Shown one piece after another: positions 1-6,207 of a stretch of 6,239 nucleotides of DNA. The DNA lies in assembly GCA_021821425.1 (NCBI GenBank), contig JAKACL010000173.1, forward strand, positions 1 to 6,239, in the 5' to 3' direction. The position numbers were made by a program, and so were the translations under genes. Source of the DNA: Pseudomonadota bacterium (GTDB lineage Bacteria > Pseudomonadota > Gammaproteobacteria > Burkholderiales > Thiobacillaceae). Position 1 is the first letter of the stretch. Every line of letters begins with the position of its first letter. A model generated the notes under the pieces. It did no database searches and was not told the origin of the DNA. It was given only the letters and a program-made list of their open reading frames with translations.

Positions 1-1
1 C

Positions 2-118
2 GCCGAGGTAGCGATGAAGGACAAGGCCGCCACCATCGACTACGCCCAGGCGCAGATCGAGCTGGCACAGGCGGTCGCCCAGCTGGCCGCAATCAAGAAG
101 CTGCGCAAACTGACCTGA
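2..118 (+). CDS. atpC: ATP synthase F1 epsilon subunit, C-terminal fragment (5' end outside window)
   Basis: Only the last 38 codons and the TGA stop are in the window; the gene is cut by the window edge, not broken. The tail reads [20 protein letters not shown] and then a run ending [12 protein letters not shown]. This alternating Ala/Gln/Leu pattern with a D-Y-A-Q-A core resembles the C-terminal helical hairpin of bacterial F1 epsilon (E. coli AtpC has DVDYAQASAELAKAIAQL at the same place). In that family the hairpin is the regulatory element that can extend into the alpha3beta3 head and inhibit ATP hydrolysis; the subunit sits in the central stalk on the cytoplasmic side of the membrane. 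A strong terminator 20 bases downstream fits its usual place as last gene of the atp operon. The glmU-glmS pair further right supports the call. The main uncertainty is that only about a quarter of the protein is visible. Confidence 0.86.
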   Translation, partial: AEVAMKDKAATIDYAQAQIELAQAVAQLAAIKKLRKLT

Positions 119-137
119 TCCGGTCGCAACGGCACAG

Positions 138-163
138 AAAAGCAACCTTCGGGTTGCTTTTTT
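138..163 (+). terminator. Rho-independent terminator of the atp operon
   Basis: An A-rich left arm plus AGCAACC pairs with GGTTGCT plus T-run around a UUCG tetraloop closed by C-G (147/152). The seven-pair core (141-147 with 152-158) can be extended by A-U pairs and ends in TTTTTT (158-163). It starts 20 bases after the atpC stop. It should separate atp transcription from the downstream binding-protein gene. Confidence 0.9.
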
Positions 164-245
164 ATGGGCGCCGGGGATTGGGGGGTGGTCCTATCAATTT
201 CTCCTGATAAAGGCCGTTAATGCTCCTGTGGTTGTGCATAAACCC

Positions 246-251
246 AAGGAG
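246..251 (+). promoter_or_regulatory. Ribosome binding site for the PhnD-like gene
   Basis: AAGGAG lies 8 bases before the ATG at 260, near-ideal spacing. It fixes the start of the binding-protein gene. I see no convincing -35/-10 pair in 164-245; CATAAA at 237-242 is a weak -10 candidate without a well-placed -35. Confidence 0.8.
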
Positions 252-259
252 AACGTGAA

Positions 260-1057
260 ATGAAACGACGTGAATTTCTGGCCGGGCTTGTTGTACTGCC
301 GGCCTTGCCGCTGCGCGCGCATGCCAGCGGCGAAAGCCTGCGCATCGGCATTTTTCCGGGAACCGGGACGTCCGACATGCTGCGCGAGGACTTGCGCGCG
401 GCGACCCGCTCGTTTGCCAAGGCGATTGCCGGCGCCGTTGGGCGGCAGCCTAGCCTGATGATCTTCACCACCCTGAAAAGCATCAACCGCTCGCTGGAAA
501 ATGGCCGGCTGGATGTCTATTTCGCGCCGCCCACCGTGGCCGTGGCTGCGATCGACAAGGGCTATGTGCCGATTGCGCGGGTGAAGGACAAGATCAACGT
601 CATGCTGGTGCGGCGCAAGGGCGCGCAGATATCCAGCGTTGCGCTCACCGAAACGGAATCCTTGCCGGACGTGATGAGCCGTTACGTGCTCAAGAGCAAG
701 AAGGAGAACGTGAGGCTCTTTAACCTGAAGTCGCAGGAAGACGTGATTCTGGCGATGGAACGCAACTATGCGCAAGCAGGTGCGCTGGGAGGAAAGCCTG
801 GCAAGGCGTTGATCGAAAAAGGCGGCTATGAGGCCTGGCATCCGTTGCCGCCTTCACCCGGGTTTACGCTGGTGGCAAGCACTGAGCTGAGCGAGGCCGA
901 CCGGAAAAGGCTGCAGTCCGCAGTCACCACGATCGATCCCGTAGCGGTGAACGAAATGCAAAAAGTCTTTGTCGCCAAACTGGGCAGCTTTGTCCCCGAC
1001 GACGGTGCCGAGCTGGCGACGTTGAAGAAGGCCATGACGTCGGCGGGCTATCTCTGA
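260..1057 (+). CDS. PhnD-like periplasmic substrate-binding protein (phosphate/phosphonate-type family)
   Basis: The product is 265 residues. An N-terminal export signal runs from residue 1 to about 22: basic MKRREF, a hydrophobic stretch, then AHA before Ser23 as a plausible signal peptidase I site. RREFL is close to a twin-arginine motif but lacks the preceding Ser/Thr, so Sec or Tat export is open. The mature part begins LRIGIFPGTG (27-36), followed by the family-like pattern of a long helix, a strand, NGRLDVYFAPP (81-91) and GYVPIARV (101-108), as in the first lobe of PhnD-type binding proteins. The second lobe is less conserved (ENVRLFNLKSQEDVILAME, 149-167), and the protein is slightly shorter than typical PhnD. 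No permease or ATPase gene is adjacent; the next gene is an HPt protein 65 bp downstream on the same strand with no terminator between, so the protein may feed a signalling system rather than a transporter. The ligand cannot be told from sequence. The start is set by a good AAGGAG. Confidence 0.72.
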   Translation: MKRREFLAGLVVLPALPLRAHASGESLRIGIFPGTGTSDMLREDLRAATRSFAKAIAGAVGRQPSLMIFTTLKSINRSLENGRLDVYFAPPTVAVAAIDKGYVPIARVKDKINVMLVRRKGAQISSVALTETESLPDVMSRYVLKSKKENVRLFNLKSQEDVILAMERNYAQAGALGGKPGKALIEKGGYEAWHPLPPSPGFTLVASTELSEADRKRLQSAVTTIDPVAVNEMQKVFVAKLGSFVPDDGAELATLKKAMTSAGYL

Positions 1058-1122
1058 ATCGGGGAAACCAGGCCTGTGACAGAACGCACGTTGCGCCTCG
1101 CCGACGGCCGCACTATGCGCCC

Positions 1123-1491
1123 ATGACCCTTCCCATTCTGGATCCCAAGCTGGGTGTCGAGCGCGCGTATGGCGATCCGGTGACGTGGCGCGAAGCGCTT
1201 GACCTGCTGTACGGGCTGCTGCCGGAATACGCCGACAATCTGCGCGTCGCCCTGCAGGCAGGCGACACGGCAGGCATGTATCGGGTGGCGCACAGCCTGT
1301 CCGGCGCGTCGAGTTATTGCGGAACCGTAGCCGTCGAGCTTTCGGCCAAGGCGCTCGAGGCGCGCTGCCTGCATGAAAATGCCGGCGCACTTCACGATGC
1401 CGTGCAGGCGGTGCTTCAGCACATCGAGCGTCTGCTCAGGCTCAAGCAATCCGGAGTGTTGCCGCCGGCAGACGGCGATCCGATCTATTAA
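1123..1491 (+). CDS. Stand-alone HPt (histidine phosphotransfer) domain protein
   Basis: The product is 122 residues and is essentially one HPt four-helix domain. The phospho-acceptor is His57 in AHSLSGASSYCG (56-67), followed by a second helix with AKALEARC (75-82). The H-x-L-x-G-x-(S/C)-S-Y-x-G pattern closely resembles the C-terminal HPt domain of BarA-type hybrid kinases (HKLHGSCSYSG in E. coli BarA). The upstream part LDPKLGVERAYGDP (6-19) also fits that group. The position three after His, usually Lys in HPt domains, is Ser60 here. Such proteins carry phosphate between receiver domains in the cytoplasm. No kinase is fused or adjacent in the window. The ATG at 1123 has no recognisable Shine-Dalgarno, so translation may be weak, coupled, or from a very short leader; the other nearby ATG/GTG codons are out of frame. 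Its stop codon overlaps the convergent receiver gene. Confidence 0.85.
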   Translation: MTLPILDPKLGVERAYGDPVTWREALDLLYGLLPEYADNLRVALQAGDTAGMYRVAHSLSGASSYCGTVAVELSAKALEARCLHENAGALHDAVQAVLQHIERLLRLKQSGVLPPADGDPIY

Positions 1492-1868
1492 GCGTGCTTT
1501 TGCGTGCAGCGTGTGACAGCCTCGATCACGCTGGCGGGGCAAAACGGTTTGACGACAAAGCCGGCCGCACCCTGCGTAAGCGCTTTTCTAACATTGTCTG
1601 CCGTCGAGGCCGAGCTGATCATGATGACCGCGAGCCCGGGCATGTCCTGTCTGAGGGCATGCAGCGTTTCAAAGCCGCCCATCTCGTGCATGTTGATGTC
1701 GAGGAACAGCAGGTCGGGCGCGACCGCAGCGCACTTAAGCAGGGCCTCCTTGCCGTTTCCGGCCTCGCCAACGACCTCGATGGCATGCTGACGCAGCAAG
1801 GTGCGCAGCACGAGCCGAGTGACGCTGTCATCGTCCGCGATGACTGCCGTGATTGTCCGAGTTTTCAT
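1488..1868 (-). CDS. Single-domain (CheY-like) response regulator
   Basis: The product is 126 residues, a complete receiver domain with no output domain. The expected active-site residues are all present: acidic cluster Asp12-Asp13-Asp14, phospho-acceptor Asp57 in LLFLDINM (53-60), hydroxyl residue Ser85 in VIMISSAS (81-88), and Lys107 in VVKPF (105-109) preceded by the switch aromatic Phe104. It should therefore be phosphorylated by a kinase or HPt protein. With no DNA-binding or enzymatic domain it acts either as a phosphorelay intermediate or through protein-protein contact; which one is not visible. The ATG (1866-1868) fits the usual distance to the first strand, though no good Shine-Dalgarno precedes it on the minus strand. 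It is convergent with the HPt gene and ends on the same TTAA, which makes that HPt protein a reasonable but unproven partner. Confidence 0.92.
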   Translation of the reverse strand: MKTRTITAVIADDDSVTRLVLRTLLRQHAIEVVGEAGNGKEALLKCAAVAPDLLFLDINMHEMGGFETLHALRQDMPGLAVIMISSASTADNVRKALTQGAAGFVVKPFCPASVIEAVTRCTQKHA

Positions 1869-2080
1869 AAGGTGTTTTTACGGCACCCGGGGCTCCGATT
1901 GAAATTGTTCATTACTACCAGCCCATCGGGCAGGACTGCCCAACGAATCCGCCTTCCCTGACCCGCGTCTGATCTATGGGCGAGAGCGCGCGGAAAAGGC
2001 GGCCGCAGCGTTCCGTAGGCCTGCGGGGAAAATAACACGACTTATGTTCGCCAGCGCACGGATGCATCGGCGCGAGGGCA

Positions 2081-2086
2081 TATACT
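2081..2086 (+). promoter_or_regulatory. Possible -10 element for the OmpA-like gene
   Basis: TATACT matches five of six bases of the sigma-70 -10 consensus. The hexamer 16-18 bases upstream (around 2057-2064) does not resemble TTGACA, so the call is weak. Transcription from here would give a leader of about 90 bases. Confidence 0.3.
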
Positions 2087-2169
2087 GCGCTATCGGGCTG
2101 GCATACCCTTGGGACAACAATGATTACATTCCCGGATGCCCCACAAATTTTGCTCGAATCCACATTTAC

Positions 2170-2173
2170 AGGA
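2170..2173 (+). promoter_or_regulatory. Ribosome binding site deciding the OmpA-like start
   Basis: AGGA ends 8 bases before the ATG at 2182, and that ATG opens directly into a signal peptide. The in-frame ATG at 2044 has no such site and would put 46 unrelated residues before the signal peptide. Confidence 0.7.
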
Positions 2174-2181
2174 CCTCAATC

Positions 2182-2835
2182 ATGCGCACAACACCCTTTC
2201 TTATGAGCACCCTCGCGGCACTTCTGATGTCGGCCGGCATGGCCACCGCACACGCAGCCGAAGGCGTTTTTTACGACCCGTCCAATGCCGCCAGCCCGGA
2301 TGGATATACGACGGATTATGAGCTTAAGCGCACCATCGGCTGTCCTGGCCGCGGCCTGATGGATACTCCGTGTCCGGTACCCGCGCCGCCCGCGCCCGTT
2401 GCAGAAGCCCCTGCGCCCGCGCCGGCCCCCGCGCCGGCCTATGTTGCGCCGCCCGCCCCGGCCCCGGTTGCTGTCGCGCCGGAACCCGCGCCCGCGCCGA
2501 GAAAACTGGTGCTGGAAGGCGTGAACTTCGATTTCGATGAGTCCGTGATCCGCCCGGAAGACCAGGCCAACATCGACAAGGATATCGCCACCCTGGAACA
2601 GTGGGGCAAGGTGAACATCGAGGTGGCCGGCCATACCGACAGCCGCGGTAGCGACGAATACAACATGACCCTGTCGCAGCAACGTGCCGATGCGGTTCGC
2701 AACCACCTGATCAAGAAAGGCATCGAAGCCGATCGCCTGACTGCAGTCGGCTATGGCGAATCGCAGCCGGTCGCCGACAATGCGACGGACGAAGGCCGCT
2801 TCAAAAACCGCCGCGTCGAGCTGATCCAGAAGTAA
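2182..2835 (+). CDS. OmpA-family peptidoglycan-binding envelope protein
   Basis: The product is 217 residues. A Sec signal peptide covers residues 1 to about 25, with AHA before Ala26 as the likely cleavage site; no lipobox cysteine is seen, so it is not an obvious lipoprotein. A short N-terminal segment (26-64) contains two cysteines, Cys54 and Cys64, in GCPGRGLMDTPC, which could form a disulfide in the periplasm. A Pro/Ala-rich linker follows (65-106). The OmpA C-terminal domain spans about 108-217, with NFDFDESVIRP (115-125), GHTDSRGSDEYN (150-161) and LSQQRADAVRNHL (164-176). Asp153 and Arg168, 15 residues apart, match the pair that holds diaminopimelate in OmpA-like domains. There is no room for an eight-strand beta barrel, so it is a periplasmic or loosely outer-membrane-attached anchor. 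It has its own terminator and is not co-transcribed with glmU by design. The start at 2182 is chosen for its RBS and signal peptide. Confidence 0.9.
   Translation: MRTTPFLMSTLAALLMSAGMATAHAAEGVFYDPSNAASPDGYTTDYELKRTIGCPGRGLMDTPCPVPAPPAPVAEAPAPAPAPAPAYVAPPAPAPVAVAPEPAPAPRKLVLEGVNFDFDESVIRPEDQANIDKDIATLEQWGKVNIEVAGHTDSRGSDEYNMTLSQQRADAVRNHLIKKGIEADRLTAVGYGESQPVADNATDEGRFKNRRVELIQK
2374..2499 (+). repeat. Low-complexity Pro/Ala linker coding segment
   Basis: This GC-rich segment encodes residues 65-106 of the OmpA-like protein, dominated by Pro-Ala dipeptides with a few Val, Glu and Tyr. It includes near-identical GCGCCGGCC units. It is likely an extended spacer letting the C-terminal domain reach the peptidoglycan. 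Its repeat structure makes length variation between strains likely. Confidence 0.8.
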
Positions 2836-2855
2836 CGGGGCTTGGCACGACCAGG

Positions 2856-2882
2856 ACGGGGACTTCGGTCCCCGTTTTTTTT
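2856..2882 (+). terminator. Rho-independent terminator after the OmpA-like gene
   Basis: A perfect eight-pair stem, ACGGGGAC with GTCCCCGT, closes on a UUCG tetraloop (2864-2867) and runs into eight T residues (2875-2882). It begins 20 bases after the stop codon. It should insulate glmU from the OmpA-like gene. Confidence 0.95.
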
Positions 2883-2911
2883 GGCCTGCCCGCACGGGCC
2901 GCGCATTGTCA

Positions 2912-2940
2912 TTGGGGCGGACGGGTACAGGCTATATACT
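2912..2940 (+). promoter_or_regulatory. Candidate sigma-70 promoter for glmU-glmS
   Basis: TTGGGG (2912-2917) and TATACT (2935-2940) are separated by 17 bases. The -10 matches five of six consensus bases and the -35 keeps the TTG. It lies between the OmpA terminator and glmU, where a promoter is required. The predicted start of transcription is near 2947, about 50 bases before glmU. Confidence 0.5.
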
Positions 2941-2956
2941 TGGCGCGCGTTTTGCT
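2940..2956 (+). promoter_or_regulatory. Candidate sigma-54 type -24/-12 element upstream of glmU
   Basis: TTGGCGCGCGTTTTGCT matches the consensus YTGGCACGNNNNTTGCW at every defined base except one (G for A in the -24 box). The invariant GG (2942-2943) and GC (2954-2955) are 12 bases apart, as required. Transcription would start near 2967, about 30 bases before glmU. No enhancer-binding site could be identified with confidence, so the call rests on the core element alone. Confidence 0.42.
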
Positions 2957-2998
2957 GTTCCCTTGTGCTGATGCGACTTCATACCCAGACCGATACGA

Positions 2999-4375
2999 AT
3001 GCATTCCATGCTTGAGATCCTGATACTTGCGGCGGGGAAAGGCACCCGCATGCGCTCCGACCTGCCCAAGGTGCTGCACCGGCTGGCGGGCAAGCCGCTC
3101 CTCGGGCATGTGGTCGATGCCGCGCATGCGCTCGGCGCGGCGCAGACCTGCGTGGTGTACGGCTTTGGCGGCGAGGCGGTGCCGCAGGCACTGGCTGACG
3201 ATACGCTGACATATGTGCTTCAGGCCGAACAGCACGGCACCGGCCATGCGGTGAAGCAGGCGCTGCCGCAGCTGGCCGACGACGGCGTGACGCTGGTGCT
3301 GTACGGCGACGTGCCGTTGACGCACGTCTCGACGCTGCAGCCTCTGGTGGCGGCAGCGCAGTCCGGCAAGCTGGGGCTGCTGACCGTGAATCTGGCGCAG
3401 CCGGATGGGTACGGCCGCATCGTGCGCGAGAGCGGTCGCGTCACCCGCATTGTCGAGCACAAGGACGCGACGCCAGCCGAACGCGCGATCCAGGAAGTCA
3501 ACACCGGCATCCTCGCGGTGGCGACGCGCCAGCTGAAGCGCTGGATCGCCGAACTGAAGAACGACAACGCCCAGGGCGAGTACTATCTGACCGACATCAT
3601 TGCGATGGCCGTGCGCGATGGGGTCGAGGTCGAGACCCACCAGCCGGGATTCGAGTGGGAAGTGCTCGGGGTCAACAGCAAGGCGCAGCTGGCCCGGCTC
3701 GAGCGTATCCACCAGAACGAAATCGCGCAGGCCCTGCTGGAGGCCGGGGTGACGCTGATGGACCCGGCCCGGCTCGACGTGCGCGGCACCCTGGCCTGCG
3801 GTCGCGATGTCGTCATAGACGTCAACTGCGTGTTCGAGGGGCGCGTGGAACTGGGCGACAACGTGCAGGTGGGTGCCAATTGCGTACTGCGCAACGCGAC
3901 CGTGGCGGCGGGCACGCGGATCGATGCCTTCACGCTGATCGACGACGCCGCTATCGGCGAAGCCAACCGGCTCGGCCCGTTTTCGCGCATCCGGCCCGGT
4001 ACCACACTGGCGCGCGATGTGCACGTCGGCAACTTCGTCGAGATCAAGAACAGCCAGATCGACGACGGTTCCAAGATCAACCACCTGTCCTACGTCGGCG
4101 ACACCACCATGGGCAGGAAGGTCAACATTGGCGCCGGCACCATCACCTGCAATTACGACGGCGCCAACAAGCACCGCACCGTGATCGAGGACGAGGTCTT
4201 CGTCGGCTCCGACACCCAGCTGGTCGCGCCGGTGACCGTCGGCCGCGGCGCCACCTTGGGCGCCGGCACCACGCTGACACGTGACGCACCTGCCGGCGAA
4301 CTCACCTTGTCGCGGGCGAAGCAGCTCACGATCAGCGGCTGGAAACGGCCCGTCAAACAGAAAAAGGAAGGCTAA
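2999..4375 (+). CDS. glmU: Bifunctional GlmU: glucosamine-1-phosphate acetyltransferase / GlcNAc-1-phosphate uridyltransferase
   Basis: The product is 458 residues, the usual family length. The enzyme acetylates glucosamine-1-phosphate with acetyl-CoA, then couples the product to UTP to give UDP-GlcNAc, in the cytoplasm. The N-terminal uridyltransferase domain (about 5-230) shows LAAGKGTRM (10-18), Lys24 in [15 protein letters not shown] (78-85), the metal-binding Asp104 in LYGDVPL, and the NTG at 168-170. The C-terminal acetyltransferase domain (about 250-455) is a left-handed beta helix with hexapeptide repeats, including the catalytic-type His362 in [10 protein letters not shown] (359-368), NIGAGT (376-381) and CNYDG (384-388). 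No key residue is missing. The start is ambiguous: ATG at 2999 or in-frame ATG at 3008, three residues later; neither has a clear Shine-Dalgarno. It is followed two bases later by glmS, which uses a ribosome binding site inside the glmU 3' end. Confidence 0.98.
   Translation: MHSMLEILILAAGKGTRMRSDLPKVLHRLAGKPLLGHVVDAAHALGAAQTCVVYGFGGEAVPQALADDTLTYVLQAEQHGTGHAVKQALPQLADDGVTLVLYGDVPLTHVSTLQPLVAAAQSGKLGLLTVNLAQPDGYGRIVRESGRVTRIVEHKDATPAERAIQEVNTGILAVATRQLKRWIAELKNDNAQGEYYLTDIIAMAVRDGVEVETHQPGFEWEVLGVNSKAQLARLERIHQNEIAQALLEAGVTLMDPARLDVRGTLACGRDVVIDVNCVFEGRVELGDNVQVGANCVLRNATVAAGTRIDAFTLIDDAAIGEANRLGPFSRIRPGTTLARDVHVGNFVEIKNSQIDDGSKINHLSYVGDTTMGRKVNIGAGTITCNYDGANKHRTVIEDEVFVGSDTQLVAPVTVGRGATLGAGTTLTRDAPAGELTLSRAKQLTISGWKRPVKQKKEG
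4364..4370 (+). promoter_or_regulatory. glmS ribosome binding site inside the glmU 3' end
   Basis: AAGGAAG lies within the last codons of glmU, with the GGA core 9 bases before the glmS ATG. Terminating glmU ribosomes reach the glmS start, so translation is probably coupled. Confidence 0.75.
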
Positions 4376-4377
4376 GC

Positions 4378-6207
4378 ATGTGCGGCATTGTCGGCGCGGT
4401 AGCGCAACGTAACGTCGTTCCCATCTTGCTCGAAGGCCTGCGCCGGCTCGAGTACCGCGGCTACGATTCGGCCGGGCTGGTCATTATCGACGGTGGCCTG
4501 AACCGGGTGCGCAGCGTCGGCCGCGTCGCCTCGCTGACAGACGAATGCGCGGCGCAGCAGGTGAGCGGCCACCTCGGCATTGCCCACACGCGCTGGGCCA
4601 CCCACGGCGCGCCGTCGGAGGCCAATGCGCATCCGCATGTCAGCGGCGGTCTCGCGGTGGTGCACAACGGCATCATCGAGAACCACGAAGCCCTGCGTAC
4701 CCGGCTCAAGGCGGAAGGCTATGTGTTCACTTCCGAAACCGATACCGAAGTGATCGCTCATCTCATCGAACATCACCTCCGGCTCACGAAGGACCTGCTC
4801 GCCGCCACTCGCGCGGCGGTGGTCGAGCTCGAAGGGGCCTATGCCATTGGCGTGGTGCATGTCGACGAACCGGCGCGGCTGATCTGCGCGCGCAAGGGCA
4901 GCCCGCTTCTGGTCGGCCTCGGTATCGAGGAAAACTTCATCGCTTCCGATGTCTCGGCGCTGCTGCCGGTGACGCAGCGCGTGATGTATCTGGAAGAGGG
5001 CGACGTCGCCGACATCGGCCTGCTGTCGGTGAAGGTGGTCGACGCCGCCGGCACGCCGGTCGACCGCAGCGTGCACATTTCCGAACTGTCGGCCGACATG
5101 GCCGAGCTCGGCAATTACCGCCATTTCATGCAGAAGGAAATCCACGAGCAGCCGCGCGCGCTGACCGACACGCTGCTGACTGCGGTGGCGCAGGATCATG
5201 TGCAGCCCGAGTGGTTCGGCTTCGATGCGGCCGAAGTGTTGAGCCAGGTCAAAGCGGTGACCTTCCTCGCCTGCGGCACCAGTTACCATGCGGCGAAAGT
5301 GGCCACCTACTGGCTGGAAGGGATCGCCGGCATCCCGGCGCGCGCCGAAATCGCCAGCGAATACCGTTATCGCACCAGCGTGCCCGACCCCGACGCGCTC
5401 ATCGTCACCATCTCGCAGTCGGGCGAGACCGCCGACACGCTGGCGGCGCTGAACCACGCCAAGGCGCTGGGCCAGGACAAGACGCTGACCATCTGTAACG
5501 TGCCGGAGTCGGCGCTCACCCGCGCCTCGCGCCTGAAATTTCTCACGCGCGCCGGTCCGGAAATCGGCGTCGCCTCGACCAAGGCCTTTACCACCCAGCT
5601 GGCCGGCCTGTTTCTGCTGACGCTGGTGCTGGCCAAGCTGCGCGGGCGGCTCAGCGCGGAACAGGAAGCCCGCTACCTGGCCGAGCTGCGCAGCCTGCCC
5701 AACAAGGTGCAGCAGGTGCTGGCACTGGAGTCGCAGGTCGAAGCCTGGTCGCAGCGCTTCGCCAACAAGCACCACGCGCTGTTCCTCGGGCGCGGCGTGC
5801 ACTACCCGATCGCGCTCGAAGGCGCGCTGAAGCTGAAGGAGATTTCCTACATCCACGCCGAGGCCTATCCCGCGGGCGAACTCAAGCACGGCCCGCTGGC
5901 GCTGGTCGACGAGGACATGCCGGTCATCACCATCGCGCCCAACGACCAGCTGATCGAAAAACTGAAGTCGAATATGCAGGAAGTGCGCGCGCGCGGCGGC
6001 GAGCTGTACGTGTTCGCCGACGGCGACGTGCACATCGAGGAATCGGAATTCGTACACGTGATCAAGCTGCCCGGCGGCAGCAACGGCGCGTTGTCGCCGA
6101 TCCTGCATACCGTTCCGTTGCAGATGCTGTCGTATCACGCGGCCCTGCAAAAGGGCACCGACGTCGACAAGCCGCGCAACCTTGCGAAGTCGGTCACCGT
6201 GGAGTGA
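4378..6207 (+). CDS. glmS: Glutamine-fructose-6-phosphate aminotransferase (isomerizing), glucosamine-6-phosphate synthase
   Basis: The product is 609 residues, the same length as E. coli GlmS. It converts fructose-6-phosphate and glutamine to glucosamine-6-phosphate and glutamate, the entry step of the hexosamine pathway, in the cytoplasm. The N-terminal class II glutaminase domain (about 2-240) exposes the nucleophile Cys2 after Met removal, with HTRWATHG (70-77), HNGIIENH (96-103) and ETDTEVIAH (120-128). Two SIS sugar-binding domains follow: the first has CGTSYHAAK (299-307), SQSGETADT (346-354) and STKAFTTQ (400-407); the second has [20 protein letters not shown] (470-489), [10 protein letters not shown] (499-508) and the C-terminal loop [12 protein letters not shown] (598-609). 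Isomerase residues equivalent to E. coli Glu488, His504 and Lys603 are present. The two-base gap after glmU leaves no room for a glmS ribozyme. No terminator is seen in the last 32 bases of the window, so the operon may continue. Confidence 0.98.
   Translation: MCGIVGAVAQRNVVPILLEGLRRLEYRGYDSAGLVIIDGGLNRVRSVGRVASLTDECAAQQVSGHLGIAHTRWATHGAPSEANAHPHVSGGLAVVHNGIIENHEALRTRLKAEGYVFTSETDTEVIAHLIEHHLRLTKDLLAATRAAVVELEGAYAIGVVHVDEPARLICARKGSPLLVGLGIEENFIASDVSALLPVTQRVMYLEEGDVADIGLLSVKVVDAAGTPVDRSVHISELSADMAELGNYRHFMQKEIHEQPRALTDTLLTAVAQDHVQPEWFGFDAAEVLSQVKAVTFLACGTSYHAAKVATYWLEGIAGIPARAEIASEYRYRTSVPDPDALIVTISQSGETADTLAALNHAKALGQDKTLTICNVPESALTRASRLKFLTRAGPEIGVASTKAFTTQLAGLFLLTLVLAKLRGRLSAEQEARYLAELRSLPNKVQQVLALESQVEAWSQRFANKHHALFLGRGVHYPIALEGALKLKEISYIHAEAYPAGELKHGPLALVDEDMPVITIAPNDQLIEKLKSNMQEVRARGGELYVFADGDVHIEESEFVHVIKLPGGSNGALSPILHTVPLQMLSYHAALQKGTDVDKPRNLAKSVTVE

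Larger units (their letters stand above)
1869..2181. other. Intergenic region between divergent receiver and OmpA-like genes
   Basis: This 313-bp stretch lies between two divergent start codons and must hold both promoters. On the plus strand, TATACT at 2081-2086 is a good -10 hexamer but has no clear -35. On the minus strand no convincing promoter was found. Small inverted repeats are present: GGGCA/TGCCC (1928-1932 with 1937-1941), which competes with GCCC/GGGC (1921-1924 with 1928-1931), and CCGCAG/CTGCGG (2003-2008 with 2021-2026). No T-run follows them, so they are not terminators. An in-frame upstream extension of the OmpA-like frame to 2044 is not thought to be coding. Confidence 0.6.

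Noticed and set aside
1494..1961. Plus-strand frames overlapping the receiver gene
   Set aside because: The minus strand carries a receiver domain with every active-site residue in place; the plus-strand translation shows no domain.
2098..2114. Sigma-54-like half site CTGGCAT upstream of the OmpA-like gene
   Set aside because: The -24 half is good, but the -12 half reads TGGGA and lacks the required GC at the correct spacing.
2044..2181. Upstream extension of the OmpA-like protein to an ATG at 2044
   Set aside because: The ATG at 2182 has a ribosome binding site and opens a clean signal peptide; the extension would bury it and cover the likely -10 element.
2176..2895. 239-residue minus-strand frame antisense to the OmpA-like gene
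   Set aside because: The Gly/Arg-rich stretch is just the complement of the Pro/Ala linker, and the frame crosses the terminator.
2907..2923. TGTC-N9-GACG resembling a GlrR-type enhancer site (TGTC-N10-GACA)
   Set aside because: The spacing and last base are off, and it lies far too close to the -24 box for a typical enhancer site.
2909..4174. 421-residue open frame antisense to glmU
   Set aside because: It is a shadow of glmU, low-complexity His/Arg/Gln/Val-rich composition, no domain, and it runs through the glmU promoter region.
4376..4377. glmS ribozyme or leader riboswitch
   Set aside because: Only two bases separate glmU and glmS, and the glmS ribozyme is known mainly from Gram-positive bacteria.
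4372..6150. 592-residue open frame antisense to glmS
   Set aside because: It is the reverse-strand shadow of a certain gene in GC-rich DNA; the translation is rich in Arg, His, Gln and Ala with no recognisable domain.
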